The position numbers were made by a program, and so were the translations under genes. A stretch of 64,000 bases of DNA from JANLQX01 sp031418775 (GTDB taxonomy: Bacteria > Actinomycetota > Acidimicrobiia > Acidimicrobiales > JANYDT01), in assembly GCA_031418775.1 (NCBI GenBank), contig JANOJN010000215.1, forward strand, positions 1 through 64,000. The letters run 5' to 3'. The stretch's first letter is position 1; the number at the start of each line of letters is the position of its first letter. This document shows positions 45,106 to 53,985 of this stretch, one piece after another. The notes under the pieces are model-generated. The model was not told where the DNA came from. It was given only the letters and a program-made list of their open reading frames with translations, and made no database searches.

Positions 45106-45618
45106 TCAGCAGATGCGCGGCTCGCACATCGCCGTCCACATCGTCATCACGCCGGGCGTGCCACGGCCCATGAAGACCACGTCGCAATGCGGGGCCGTCC
45201 CCTGTCCGGCACTGACGGCGCGCGACCACGTGAAGTCGTAATGACAGGTGGGCTCGCCCAGAAGCGCGTCGAAGAACTCGAGGGTTCAGCGGCCATAGAG
45301 CAGCTCGTGGAGCGCAGGGTTAGTGTCGGTGAGCCCGTCGAGCCACGTGGACGCGATGTCGGGACGAGCGACGAGGTCGTCGGGATCGTGCTCCGGATCG
45401 AGCAGGCCGGCCGCGGCGAGTCGGAGGACCATGTGGGCACGCGCCGAGGCAACGGCCCCGACATCATGAAAGCCGGGGAGAAAAAGGTAGCCGTCGGTGG
45501 CGAGCCGGTCCCCGAGCACAGCGGCCGGATCGTTACGTGACGAGACGCGGAGGCGACCCGACAGACCGCCCCCTTGTGCGACGACGACGCCCTGGATGCT
45601 CGGCATGAGCAGGGTCAT
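45106..45618 (-). pseudogene. Broken PhyH-family gene: in-frame TGA and missing 3' half
   Basis: An N-terminal 110-codon frame (45286-45618) ends at TGA 45286-45288 after HELLYGR. The same frame then continues for 59 codons with clear family sequence: TLEFFDALLGEPTCHYDFTWSR, and the metal motif HCD in APHCDVVFMGRGTPGV, before a second stop at 45106. The remaining C-terminal third, including the distal His, is absent. Total length is about 170 codons against about 270 for relatives. Its ATG overlaps the stop of the intact PhyH gene upstream (ATGA), so it was once a coupled second oxygenase. Confidence 0.85.
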
Positions 45619-46451
45619 GACACGGCGAGCGCTTCGAAGCCGGCGATGCTCCGGTCGTCGGCCGGGTTGAGGAACACGCGCTTCTCACCGTCACGACGAT
45701 CGGAGCGAGCCAGGATCTCCGAATCGGCGAGCACGTCGATCGGGTGATAGCGCGGGTGGTGGTGCTCGAGATAGGGATCGTTCGCTCGGGCGTTGTAAGC
45801 GACGAGCAGCAGGTGGCGGTCCGAATCGGAGCGGTTCGGCGCCGAAGTGTGCAGCGTGTTCGAGTGGAAGAACATCACGTCACCGGGTTGGGCTTCGAAG
45901 GCCACCCGTTCGAGGTGTTGTTCGGCGGCCGCCACGCGCGACGGATCAGCGCCCGTCTGCTTGCCGACGAAACCGTGATCGATCCGACCCATCAGATGCG
46001 AACCGGCGAGCACGTTGAGGCAGCCGTTCGCCTCGTTGTTCGGGGTGAGGGGGATAGCCACCGTGAGCATGTCGGGACGGAGACAGCCGTTCGAGTACCA
46101 ATACCCGTAGTCCTGGTGCCAGACCCAGGTACCACCCGATCCTGGTCGCTTCATGGTGATCTTCGAGTGGTAGTGGTACACCTCCCCGCCAAGCAGGATC
46201 TCGGCGGCGCGGACCAGTCGCTCGCCCCGGGCGACAGCTCCGAAGCAATCCTCGCCCGGCTGGTTCCAGAGCGCGATCTCGGTGGCGCCCCCCTGTCCGT
46301 CGTCCACTCCGTACGCGCGCTTGTGAATCGCTTCATCGACGGAGAAGGCGTGGAGCAACGCCGCCATCTCGGCCGTCGTGAAGAACCCCCGCTTGACGAC
46401 GAATCCGTCCCGCTCGAACGACGCCTGATCAGCAGAGGAAATCGTGCTCAC
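45615..46451 (-). CDS. Phytanoyl-CoA dioxygenase (PhyH) family protein, copy 2
   Basis: 278 residues. Metal ligands HQD in GTWVWHQDYGYWYSNGC near 115 and His in FFHSNTLHTSAPNRSDSDRHLL near 205; Arg downstream for 2-oxoglutarate. NEANGCLNVLAGSHLMGRIDHG resembles ectoine hydroxylase and related small-molecule hydroxylases. GTG 46451 has no ribosome-binding site but lies 7 nt after a good -10 box, so the mRNA is probably leaderless. Confidence 0.92.
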   Translation of the reverse strand: MSTISSADQASFERDGFVVKRGFFTTAEMAALLHAFSVDEAIHKRAYGVDDGQGGATEIALWNQPGEDCFGAVARGERLVRAAEILLGGEVYHYHSKITMKRPGSGGTWVWHQDYGYWYSNGCLRPDMLTVAIPLTPNNEANGCLNVLAGSHLMGRIDHGFVGKQTGADPSRVAAAEQHLERVAFEAQPGDVMFFHSNTLHTSAPNRSDSDRHLLLVAYNARANDPYLEHHHPRYHPIDVLADSEILARSDRRDGEKRVFLNPADDRSIAGFEALAVS

Positions 46452-46458
46452 GCAACGA

Positions 46459-46488
46459 ACGGTAGCCGGAGATATTGATCAGTTCAAT
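46459..46488 (-). promoter_or_regulatory. Promoter of PhyH copy 2 with overlapping operator
   Basis: On the minus strand, TTGAAC (46487-46482), a 17-bp spacer and TACCGT (46464-46459) form a sigma-70-like promoter, with the expected start at or next to GTG 46451. The dyad ATTGA-N5-TCAAT at 46474-46488 overlaps the -35 box and equals the core of the palindrome at 43207-43229. A regulator bound there would block this promoter and could also affect the divergent desaturase gene. Confidence 0.65.
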
Positions 46489-46538
46489 GGAGGGAAGCAC
46501 CCTGGACCCTCCCGCAACGAAGTGGCAGTATTAGTCAC

Positions 46539-47993
46539 ATGAATATCGCGGCAGGGACCACGACCGGGCGCGACTACTCGCTGGTGGGGCCCGAGCGCGA
46601 TCGAGCCATCGACCGCGGCCTTGCCGACGCGCAGTGGTACACGACCCCCGTCCCTCGTGAAGAGATGCGTGCGTTCATGGTCCGCCGCGATGGGCCCGCA
46701 GTGCGCGACACCCTCCTGTGGTTCGCCCTGCTCGCTGGGTCCGGTTACCTCGCCCACCGCACGTTCGGGTCATGGTGGATGATCCCGGCGTTCTTCGTCT
46801 ATGGAACGCTCTACGGTTCGGTGAGCGACTCCCGATGGCACGAGTGTGGCCACCGCACAGCGTTCAAGTCGGCATGGATGAACGACGCCGTGTACTACCT
46901 CGCCTCTTTCATGGTCTGGCGCGAGGCAGTGTCCTGGCGGTGGAGTCACGTCCGCCACCACAGCGACACCATCATCGTCGGACGCGACCCCGAGATCGCC
47001 AACCCCCGTCCGATGAGGCTCCGGGGTCCGCTGAAGGAGTGCCTCGGGCTCTCGTCGAATCCCGGAGAGACGCGCAAGATACTGTCAAACGTCGTCGGCC
47101 GATTCACCGCGGCCGAACTCGAGTACGTCCCGGAGTCGGAACGACCGAAAGCGATCCTGACAGCGCGTGTGTACGTATTTATCTGGGCACTTACCGTCGC
47201 AGCCGCCATCGCGACCTGGAACGTGGAACCCCTGCTCTTCGTGATCGGTCCGAGCTTCTACGGGAAGTGGCTCATGGTGGCCTACGGGGTCACCCAGCAT
47301 GCTGGCCTCGCCGAGGACACGCTCGATCACCGCCTGAACAGCCGGACCGTGCGGATGAACCGTCTCCACCGGTATCTCTACTGGAACATGAACTACCACA
47401 TCGAACACCACATGTTCCCAACCGTGCCGTTCCACGCTCTGCCGGCCCTCCATGAAGCGGTGAAGGCCGACTTCCCGCCGGTGTACCCGGGCTTTCGGAC
47501 GACGTACGGCGAGATCCTCCGCGCTGCTCGCGGTCAGGCAAAGGACCCGACGTTCTTCATCGATCGCAAGCCTCTGCTTCCCACTCCAAGCGCCTCGGCG
47601 ACACCCCCCGACCCCGCGATCGACGAGAGGCCGCACATCGCCGGCGCCCGGGATCCGGAAGCAAACGACAGCTGGATCGAGGTCGGCCCGGCAGCTGCGC
47701 TTGCCGTCGACGACGTGCTCGGGTTCGACTGCGGCGATCGTACGTACGCGATCTATCGCGTCGCAGACGGAACCGTCCATGCCACCGATGGGCTCTGCAC
47801 GCACGGAGCGTTTCGCCTCTGCGAAGGCCACGTTGCCGACGGGGTCATCGAGTGCCCGAAGCACAATGGACGCTTCGACATCCCAACCGGAAAGGCCGTC
47901 GGCCGACCCGTGAAGGTCGACCTCGCCGTCCACGAGGCGAGAGAGCACAACGGTCGGATCGAACTGCGTATCCGCCCGTCGCAGCAGGACTGA
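46539..47993 (+). CDS. Fatty acid desaturase fused to a Rieske [2Fe-2S] domain
   Basis: 484 residues. A membrane di-iron desaturase domain has the three His boxes HECGHR (near 100), HVRHH (near 137) and HIEHH (near 287) plus QHAGLAEDTLDHR. After a Pro-rich linker, a C-terminal Rieske ferredoxin domain has CTHG (near 420) and CPKHNGRF (near 438), all four cluster ligands present. The two halves correspond to separate MocD and MocE proteins of rhizopine catabolism, here joined so that the electron donor is built in. No ribosome-binding site is seen before ATG 46539. Confidence 0.92.
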   Translation: MNIAAGTTTGRDYSLVGPERDRAIDRGLADAQWYTTPVPREEMRAFMVRRDGPAVRDTLLWFALLAGSGYLAHRTFGSWWMIPAFFVYGTLYGSVSDSRWHECGHRTAFKSAWMNDAVYYLASFMVWREAVSWRWSHVRHHSDTIIVGRDPEIANPRPMRLRGPLKECLGLSSNPGETRKILSNVVGRFTAAELEYVPESERPKAILTARVYVFIWALTVAAAIATWNVEPLLFVIGPSFYGKWLMVAYGVTQHAGLAEDTLDHRLNSRTVRMNRLHRYLYWNMNYHIEHHMFPTVPFHALPALHEAVKADFPPVYPGFRTTYGEILRAARGQAKDPTFFIDRKPLLPTPSASATPPDPAIDERPHIAGARDPEANDSWIEVGPAAALAVDDVLGFDCGDRTYAIYRVADGTVHATDGLCTHGAFRLCEGHVADGVIECPKHNGRFDIPTGKAVGRPVKVDLAVHEAREHNGRIELRIRPSQQD

Positions 47994-48000
47994 CGGGCGC

Positions 48001-48687
48001 TCAGTCGACGGCGCCAAGCGCGCTGCCGGGAAGGTTCGGCTTGAGGCGGCGACGGCTGCGGGAGCGAAGCAGCGGCTTGGGTGCGTGGCTGGCCGGACCG
48101 CGATCCTGGAGGGATTCGACCTTGGTCTCGACGAGCAGCACACGCGCTTTGCGCTTCGAAACGCTGCGCAGCCGATGCGGGAGCCGTGACGGGTAGGACA
48201 GGAAGTCGCCGGGGCCGAGGGTCGAAACCGAGCCATCGAGGTCGACTTCGATCGTTCCTTCGATCACGTAGAGGGCCTCGAAGCCCTCATGTTCCCAGTA
48301 GTCGAGGAACTCCAACGGCAGCCCTTCGAATTGCAGAACGTGGAACGGCGCGGTGCCGGCAAGCATCAGGTGACAGACCGATTCCGACGCGGTGCCCGTC
48401 ACCTCCACTACCGTCTCCTCCCCAGCGCGAGTCAGGGTCGGTTCCGTGGTCGTCCCGATCGGACCGCCGAAGAATGCCTGCGGCGTGGTGCCGAGGGAGT
48501 GAGCGATCCGGTAGAGCGACATCATCGAGGGCCTCGCCCGACCGTTCTCGACCTGGGAGAGAAACGGCTGCGACAGATCGACCTCCGCGGCGAGTTCCAC
48601 CAGCGTGAGGTCACGGGCCAATCGCCTCTCGCGAATGGCCTTTCCCAGTGTTTCCCATTCGATGGAGTCGAGCGCCACGTCGGACAT
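48001..48687 (-). CDS. XRE-family regulator with cupin sensor domain
   Basis: 228 residues. An N-terminal helix-turn-helix (LGKAIRERRLARDLTLVELAAEVDLSQPFLSQVENGRARPSM) is joined to a C-terminal cupin (HEGFEALYVIEGTIEVDLDGSVSTLGPGDFLSYPSRLPHRL). Such regulators respond to small molecules and control catabolic genes. ATG 48687 is preferred; GTG 48702 is possible. It ends 7 bases from the convergent desaturase-Rieske gene and is the best candidate to bind the shared ATTGA-N5-TCAAT sites. Confidence 0.88.
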   Translation of the reverse strand: MSDVALDSIEWETLGKAIRERRLARDLTLVELAAEVDLSQPFLSQVENGRARPSMMSLYRIAHSLGTTPQAFFGGPIGTTTEPTLTRAGEETVVEVTGTASESVCHLMLAGTAPFHVLQFEGLPLEFLDYWEHEGFEALYVIEGTIEVDLDGSVSTLGPGDFLSYPSRLPHRLRSVSKRKARVLLVETKVESLQDRGPASHAPKPLLRSRSRRRLKPNLPGSALGAVD

Positions 48688-48857
48688 ACCTTCATTGTCC
48701 ACCACCGGACGTCCACCCGTCGGACTTGGCGATGGACTTGACCGAGAATTCTTCCCGGCGCCGCACTTGTCGGTCTTGTTCGCGGACCCGGGCACCGACG
48801 AGTCGACTGGGCGCCCGTGACCGATTTGTTGCATTCAGCACTAACTTCGATCGTGTC

Positions 48858-49910
48858 GTGTCCTCCGCCCCAACCACACTCGCCGAGATCGCCGCACGCG
48901 TCGACGTCCGCATCAGGGAACTCCTCGACAGCGAGCTGATCCGGTGGTCCGCGGTCGACGCAGACCTCGCCGCCCCGCTTTCGTCCTTGCGCGACCTCGT
49001 GCTCGCCGGAGGCAAGCGCCTTCGCCCCGCGTTCTGCCATTGGGCATTCGTCGGCGCCGGCGGCGACCCCTTCGACCACAACGTCGTCGACACCGGAGCG
49101 GGGCTGGAGTTGCTGCACACCTTTGCGCTGGTGCACGACGACGTCATGGACGCATCGCTACGCCGGCGCGGGATGGATGCCGTCCACGTCCAGTTCATCG
49201 ACGCCCACCAGAGAAACGGCTGGCGGGCCGAGGGCCGCCGCTTCGGCGAAGGAGTCGCGATCCTGGTCGGCGACCTCGCGTTCGTGTACGCCGATCTCCT
49301 CATGAACGATCTCCCGCGCGCCGCACAGGCGATCTTTACGGAGCTTCGCATCGAGGTGAACATCGGGCAGTACCTCGACCTGCTCGGCACCGTCCGGGGA
49401 GGGCCGAGCGTGGAGTCAGCGAAGCGGATCTGCACCTACAAGTCGGGCAAGTACACCATTGAGCGGCCCCTCCACCTCGGTGCCGCGCTCGCCGGCCAGC
49501 ACGAACACTTCGACGCGGCGCTGTCGGCCTACGGGCTACCGCTCGGCGAGGCTTTCCAACTGAAGGACGATCTCCTCGGTGCGCTGGGCGACGAGAGCGT
49601 GACCGGCAAACCCGTCGGTGATGACCTGCGGGAAGGAAAGCCCACCGCCTTGGTCGCCCGTGCACTCTCCGCGGCCACGCCTGCGCAGCGGAACTTGCTC
49701 GACCGCATCGGCCACACCGACCTTCGCCCCGACGAGATCGCGGCCATTCAGGAGATCCTCGTCGACACCGGCGCGGCCGCGGTCGTAGAGGCGCAGATCG
49801 GCGAGCTTCGCGACGAGGCGATCACGGCCATCCGGGCGAGCGGGTTGACCCCGCTCGCCGTGGAGTCGCTGATTTCCTTGGCGTTCTACGTCACCGACCG
49901 CGATCGCTGA
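48858..49910 (+). CDS. crtE: Polyprenyl (geranylgeranyl) diphosphate synthase
   Basis: 350 residues from GTG 48858. First Asp-rich motif LVHDDVMDAS near 94 and second LKDDLLGALGDE near 236, with GGKRLRPAF near the N-terminus. The 5th residue before DDxxD (Phe-Ala-Leu-Val-His context) fits a C20 product but does not prove it. Its neighbours crtI and crtB point to geranylgeranyl diphosphate for carotenoids. Confidence 0.88.
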   Translation: MSSAPTTLAEIAARVDVRIRELLDSELIRWSAVDADLAAPLSSLRDLVLAGGKRLRPAFCHWAFVGAGGDPFDHNVVDTGAGLELLHTFALVHDDVMDASLRRRGMDAVHVQFIDAHQRNGWRAEGRRFGEGVAILVGDLAFVYADLLMNDLPRAAQAIFTELRIEVNIGQYLDLLGTVRGGPSVESAKRICTYKSGKYTIERPLHLGAALAGQHEHFDAALSAYGLPLGEAFQLKDDLLGALGDESVTGKPVGDDLREGKPTALVARALSAATPAQRNLLDRIGHTDLRPDEIAAIQEILVDTGAAAVVEAQIGELRDEAITAIRASGLTPLAVESLISLAFYVTDRDR

Positions 49911-51242
49911 GCCGGCACCCGCGAACGCGACAGGTGGCGTCGACCACGCGTCGGCAAGACGCTTGGCAAGGCCCGCGCTCGGCTGATCGACATGGCGCGC
50001 GAACGCGGCGGCGACGGCCAGGGTGAGGGCAAGCGTGATTCCACTGCCCACGGCGGCGCCCAGGTACAGCGACTGGTAGCGGGACGCGACCGTGGCAAAC
50101 CCCCACGCACCGGCTGACATCAGGATCGGCCAATGCACGAGGTAGATGGAGAAGCTCAGTGCCCCGAGGCGCCGCGGCACTCGCCGACGCAGCACGCGAC
50201 CGACCGCCGGAACGTTGAGGACAAGCCAGAACACGGCGAACGCGGCGAGCGTGTGGGCCATCGCCCGGGGACGCAGATAGCTGTCCATGAACGTGGCCCG
50301 GGACCCAAAGAACGAGTACCACGGACCGACGTCCTGCTCGTCCGGCCACGACCCGAACTACACCGCCACGATCGTCACAACACCGACGACGACTGCCTTG
50401 ATCGTTCGCGATCCGTTCGCCGATTTGCTGTCGGCAGTCGCCGGTGCTGACCGTGCTGCGCAGAACCACACCCCGATCGTGAACGCGGCAAGGTGGACGC
50501 CGAATCGTGGGGAGCCGGCAACAAGGGCCCAACCGATGATGGCGGCGAACACGAGGTTGCGCCGGCGGTCGTGACCGAAGACGGAGATCAAGGCGAAGAC
50601 GAAGAGCGAACCGAAGAACTGGACACTGATCGACCACAGTGAGCCGATCCACCAACTCGACCCGGCGAACAGCGAGCCACCGAACGCCGACCACAGCAGT
50701 CCGGGTCTCGGTCCCGACGCGTAGAAGCTCGCCAGCCACGGGCTCGACGAGATCCCGGCCGCCCGGACGTTGTGCATCGCTCCGACGTTTACGAGCAAGC
50801 CCGTTGCGACAACGGCAGCGGCCACCGGAACACCGAGCCGCACCGCTCGCTTGACCGCCTGGCGCCTCAGATCCGCGGTATTGCCTGTCGCCAGGAATCG
50901 GTTCGAAAGCGCGTAGCCGGAATGCACGAAGAACAGCGTCACGCAGAGATCACCGGCCCAGAGGAAGGCAAGCGGTGTGTGGGCGAACACGGCAAGGTAC
51001 GGGACGCGATGGTCGGCCTGTCCGAACGCAAGGGAAGGGAGCCACGCCGCTAACAGGTGGGACGTGACGATCACCAGGCAGGCAACGCCGCGAAGACCGT
51101 CGAGTTGGTCGAGGTGCGATGCAGTTGTGCTGGGAGCAGATCTCCAGTCCTCGTCGGACGGACGACGCGTGGAGTCGCCAGAGCGACGCGTGAAATCACC
51201 CGGGCGCAGGCTGGTCGTCCGGCGTCCGCTGTGCCCTGTCAC
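49536..51242 (-). pseudogene. OafA-type acyltransferase gene interrupted by in-frame TAG
   Basis: From GTG 51242 the frame encodes an acyltransferase-3 membrane protein (HLDQLDGLRGVACLVIVTSHLL; FFVHSGYALSNRFL) until TAG at 50358-50360. Without any frame change it continues: FGSWPDEQDVGPWYSFFGSR, then LGALSFSIYLVHWPILMS, the conserved C-terminal helix, and HVDQPSAGLAKRLADAW, a normal end for the family, near 49930. No stop occurs there; the frame stays open to 49536, antisense to crtE. One nonsense codon and a lost natural stop suggest decay, or readthrough. Confidence 0.8.
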
Positions 51243-51296
51243 GATGTCGACCGTACGAACGGACGACAAGAGCAAGGTAAGAACACGGTGAACAGT

Positions 51297-51335
51297 AGAA
51301 GTCCGGCGTGAGTTCACGCTGGAGGATCGACTTCT
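51297..51335. promoter_or_regulatory. Nested inverted repeats upstream of crtI
   Basis: AGAAGTC (51297-51303) and GACTTCT (51329-51335) flank an inner dyad GCGTGA-GT-TCACGC (51306-51319). The element lies 70-110 bases before crtI and just behind the divergent acyltransferase start. It may be an operator for carotenoid genes; a TTGACG hexamer follows at 51348. Confidence 0.45.
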
Positions 51336-51404
51336 CGGCACACGAACTTGACGTTTCCCGCGTCGGCGGCGCACGTAACGACGTACCGGGGCAAGACTGG
51401 AGAG

Positions 51405-52898
51405 ATGGGCAAGCGTGTGGTTGTGGTCGGTGCCGGTCTCGGCGGGCTGTCGGCGGCCTGCAATCTGATCGGGCAGGGCCACGAGGTGACCGTTCTCGAG
51501 CGCGGACTGATTCCCGGTGGCCGGGCCGGGCTCATCGAGGACGGTGGTTACCGGATCGACAACGGCCCCTGTGTCCTCACCATGACGGGGATCCTCTCCG
51601 ACGTCTTCGCCGCAGCGGGCGCAGCGATGGAGGACCACGTCACCATCCGACCCGTCAACCCGTCCTACCGCGCCACGTTCTCGCCGACGGAAGGCGGTGG
51701 CGAGGTGCGGGTGTGGCATGGCCGAGAAGCGATGGCCGAGGAGATCCGCCGTTTCTCCGGGCCGAAGGACGCCGAGGGATTTCACAGGATGGTCGACTGG
51801 CTGACGGAGCTCTACGAGGTCGAGACGCCGAACTTCATCGACCGCAACTTCAACTCCGTCCTCGACCTTGCGCGACCGATCACTCCGGGCCTGAAGCTGC
51901 TGAAGTTGGGCGGATTCGCGAAGCTCCACGGCCTGGTGGCGAAGTATCTGAAGGACCCCCGGCTGCAGAAGATCTTCTCCTTCCAGGCAATGTATGCGGG
52001 CTTATCTCCGTATCAAGCGCTCGGTGCCTATGCCGTGATCACCTACATGGACTCGGTTGCCGGTGTGTACTTCCCCGAGGGAGGCATGCATGCGATTGCG
52101 AGCGGATTGGCGGAAGCGGCGGAGAAGGGCGGAGTGTCGTTCCGCTACGGCGCCGAGGTCGAACGGGTGTTACGCGCCGCCGGAGGCAACGGGGCGGTTC
52201 GAGGAGTTCGGCTCACCGATGGCTCGGTGATCCCGGCCGATGTCGTCGTCGTCAACGCCGATACTCCCGTTGCGTATTCGTCGATGCTGCCCGAGCTCGA
52301 GGTGCCCCGGGTGCTGCGCAAAGGGCATTACTCCCCGTCCTGCCTGCTCTGGCTGGCCGGGGTCAAGGGTGATCTGCCGACGGGCACCGAGCATCACAAC
52401 ATCCACTTCGGCGGTCAGTGGAAGCAAGCCTTCGACGCGCTGCTCGAGGACGGAACCCGCATGCCCGATCCGTCGCTGCTCGTCACCGTTCCGACTCACG
52501 GCGACGCGTCGCTGGCCCCCGACGGTCGCCACATCCTCTACGTCCTCGAACCGATCCCGAACCTCGGCGGGAGGATCAACTGGGACATCGAGCGCGAGCG
52601 GATCACCGCCGATCTGCAGCAACGGGTGGTCGACCTCGGCTACCCGGCAGCGGCGGACGACATCGAGGTGAGCCATGCCTACGATCCAACAGACTGGGAG
52701 CGACAGGGCATGGCCATGGGCACGCCGTTCGCTCTCTCCCACCGGTTCTTCCAGACGGGACCGTTCCGGGCCAAGAACACCGACAAGCGTGTTCCGGGCC
52801 TGGTCTTCGTCGGTTCGTCGACGGTTCCCGGTGTCGGCGTGCCGATGGTGCTGCTGTCGGGCCGCCTCGCCGCCGAGCGCGTGGCCGAACTGACCTGA
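51405..52898 (+). CDS. crtI: Phytoene desaturase family protein
   Basis: 497 residues. FAD-binding GAGLGGLSAACNLIGQGHEVTVLERG at the N-terminus, DNGPCVLTM, YFPEGGMHAIASGLAEAAEKGG, and C-terminal VPGLVFVGSSTVPGVGVPMVLLSGRLAAERV typical of CrtI. It desaturates phytoene towards lycopene in the membrane. ATG 51405 has TGGAGAG directly upstream. Only 36 bases separate it from crtB. Confidence 0.93.
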   Translation: MGKRVVVVGAGLGGLSAACNLIGQGHEVTVLERGLIPGGRAGLIEDGGYRIDNGPCVLTMTGILSDVFAAAGAAMEDHVTIRPVNPSYRATFSPTEGGGEVRVWHGREAMAEEIRRFSGPKDAEGFHRMVDWLTELYEVETPNFIDRNFNSVLDLARPITPGLKLLKLGGFAKLHGLVAKYLKDPRLQKIFSFQAMYAGLSPYQALGAYAVITYMDSVAGVYFPEGGMHAIASGLAEAAEKGGVSFRYGAEVERVLRAAGGNGAVRGVRLTDGSVIPADVVVVNADTPVAYSSMLPELEVPRVLRKGHYSPSCLLWLAGVKGDLPTGTEHHNIHFGGQWKQAFDALLEDGTRMPDPSLLVTVPTHGDASLAPDGRHILYVLEPIPNLGGRINWDIERERITADLQQRVVDLGYPAAADDIEVSHAYDPTDWERQGMAMGTPFALSHRFFQTGPFRAKNTDKRVPGLVFVGSSTVPGVGVPMVLLSGRLAAERVAELT

Positions 52899-52934
52899 AC
52901 GCGAATCGCGGATCGGGGAGGCAGACTGTCGGCG

Positions 52935-53891
52935 ATGAAGCTCCCCAAAATCCCCTGGACCGCACACTCCCGTGGCGCGTCCCTGAACGCTGCGGGGGCG
53001 GAGCCGGCGCTGCCGATCAAGGTGTCGGACTGGGTCACCCTCGATGAGAGCTACGAGATCTGCCGGCTCCTGAACAAGCGGAGCGGCACGACGTACTACT
53101 GGTCGACGAACATCCTCCCCAAGGTGAAGCGCCACCACGTCCATGCGTTGTACGGGTTCTGCCGCTACGCCGATGACATCGTCGACGATCTCGGTTCCGA
53201 CGCCACCACCGACGACCGCGCCAATGCCCTGGCGGCTTTCGGGAACCGGTTTCTCGCCGACCTGGAGACAGGGCGTTCCGCGCACCCGGTTCTCAAAGCA
53301 GTGGTGCACACCGTGCAGGCGTTCGACATCGACGTCGAGTGCTTCCGCCGCTTCTTGCGTTCGATGACCATGGACCTCACGGTGCAGACGTATGCCACGT
53401 ATGCCGACCTCCAGCACTACATGGACGGCTCCGCCGCCGTGATCGGCGAAATGATGCTGCCGATCCTCGAACCCCGCGACCTGGCGGCGGCTACTCCCCA
53501 TGCACGAGATCTCGGCGATGCGTTTCAGCTCACGAACTTCCTGCGCGACGTGGCCGAGGATCTCGACCGCGAGCGCGTTTACATCCCTCAGGAGGACCTA
53601 GCGAAGTTCGGCGCGGATCCGACCCGGCGCGTTGCCGACGCGGCCTGGAAAGACCTGATGCGCTACGAGATCGCCCGCTGCCGCGAGCTCTATGCCAGCG
53701 CCGATCTCGGGACGGCGATGCTGCCTCCGAACTCGCAACGCTGCATCCAGGCCGCCCGCGACCTCTACAGCGGCATCCTCGACAAGATCGAGGAAGCCGA
53801 CTACGACGTCTTCACCTCCCGTGTGCGGGTCACGACCTCGCGAAAGCTCGCTATGGGCTTCAAGCTGGTTCGGCCCCGTCGTTTCGGCTGA
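52935..53891 (+). CDS. crtB: Phytoene/squalene synthase family protein
   Basis: 318 residues. First Asp-rich motif YGFCRYADDIVDDLG near 80 and second LTNFLRDVAEDLDRERVYIPQEDL near 200. It condenses two geranylgeranyl diphosphates to phytoene, the substrate of the preceding CrtI. I see no lycopene cyclase or elongase gene in the window, so the final pigment cannot be named. Confidence 0.93.
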   Translation: MKLPKIPWTAHSRGASLNAAGAEPALPIKVSDWVTLDESYEICRLLNKRSGTTYYWSTNILPKVKRHHVHALYGFCRYADDIVDDLGSDATTDDRANALAAFGNRFLADLETGRSAHPVLKAVVHTVQAFDIDVECFRRFLRSMTMDLTVQTYATYADLQHYMDGSAAVIGEMMLPILEPRDLAAATPHARDLGDAFQLTNFLRDVAEDLDRERVYIPQEDLAKFGADPTRRVADAAWKDLMRYEIARCRELYASADLGTAMLPPNSQRCIQAARDLYSGILDKIEEADYDVFTSRVRVTTSRKLAMGFKLVRPRRFG

Positions 53892-53985
53892 CCGGGATCG
53901 ATCTCACGGGCCCATGACGGGCGTCACTGCTTTCGGCCTCTCCTGACGACGGAAACCGGTGACCACGGGGGTAGCGTTGGCATTA

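Noticed and set aside
45286..45288. TGA as a selenocysteine codon in the PhyH gene
   Set aside because: The residue is not catalytic in the family, the protein lacks its C-terminal third, and no selenocysteine insertion hairpin or sel genes are seen.
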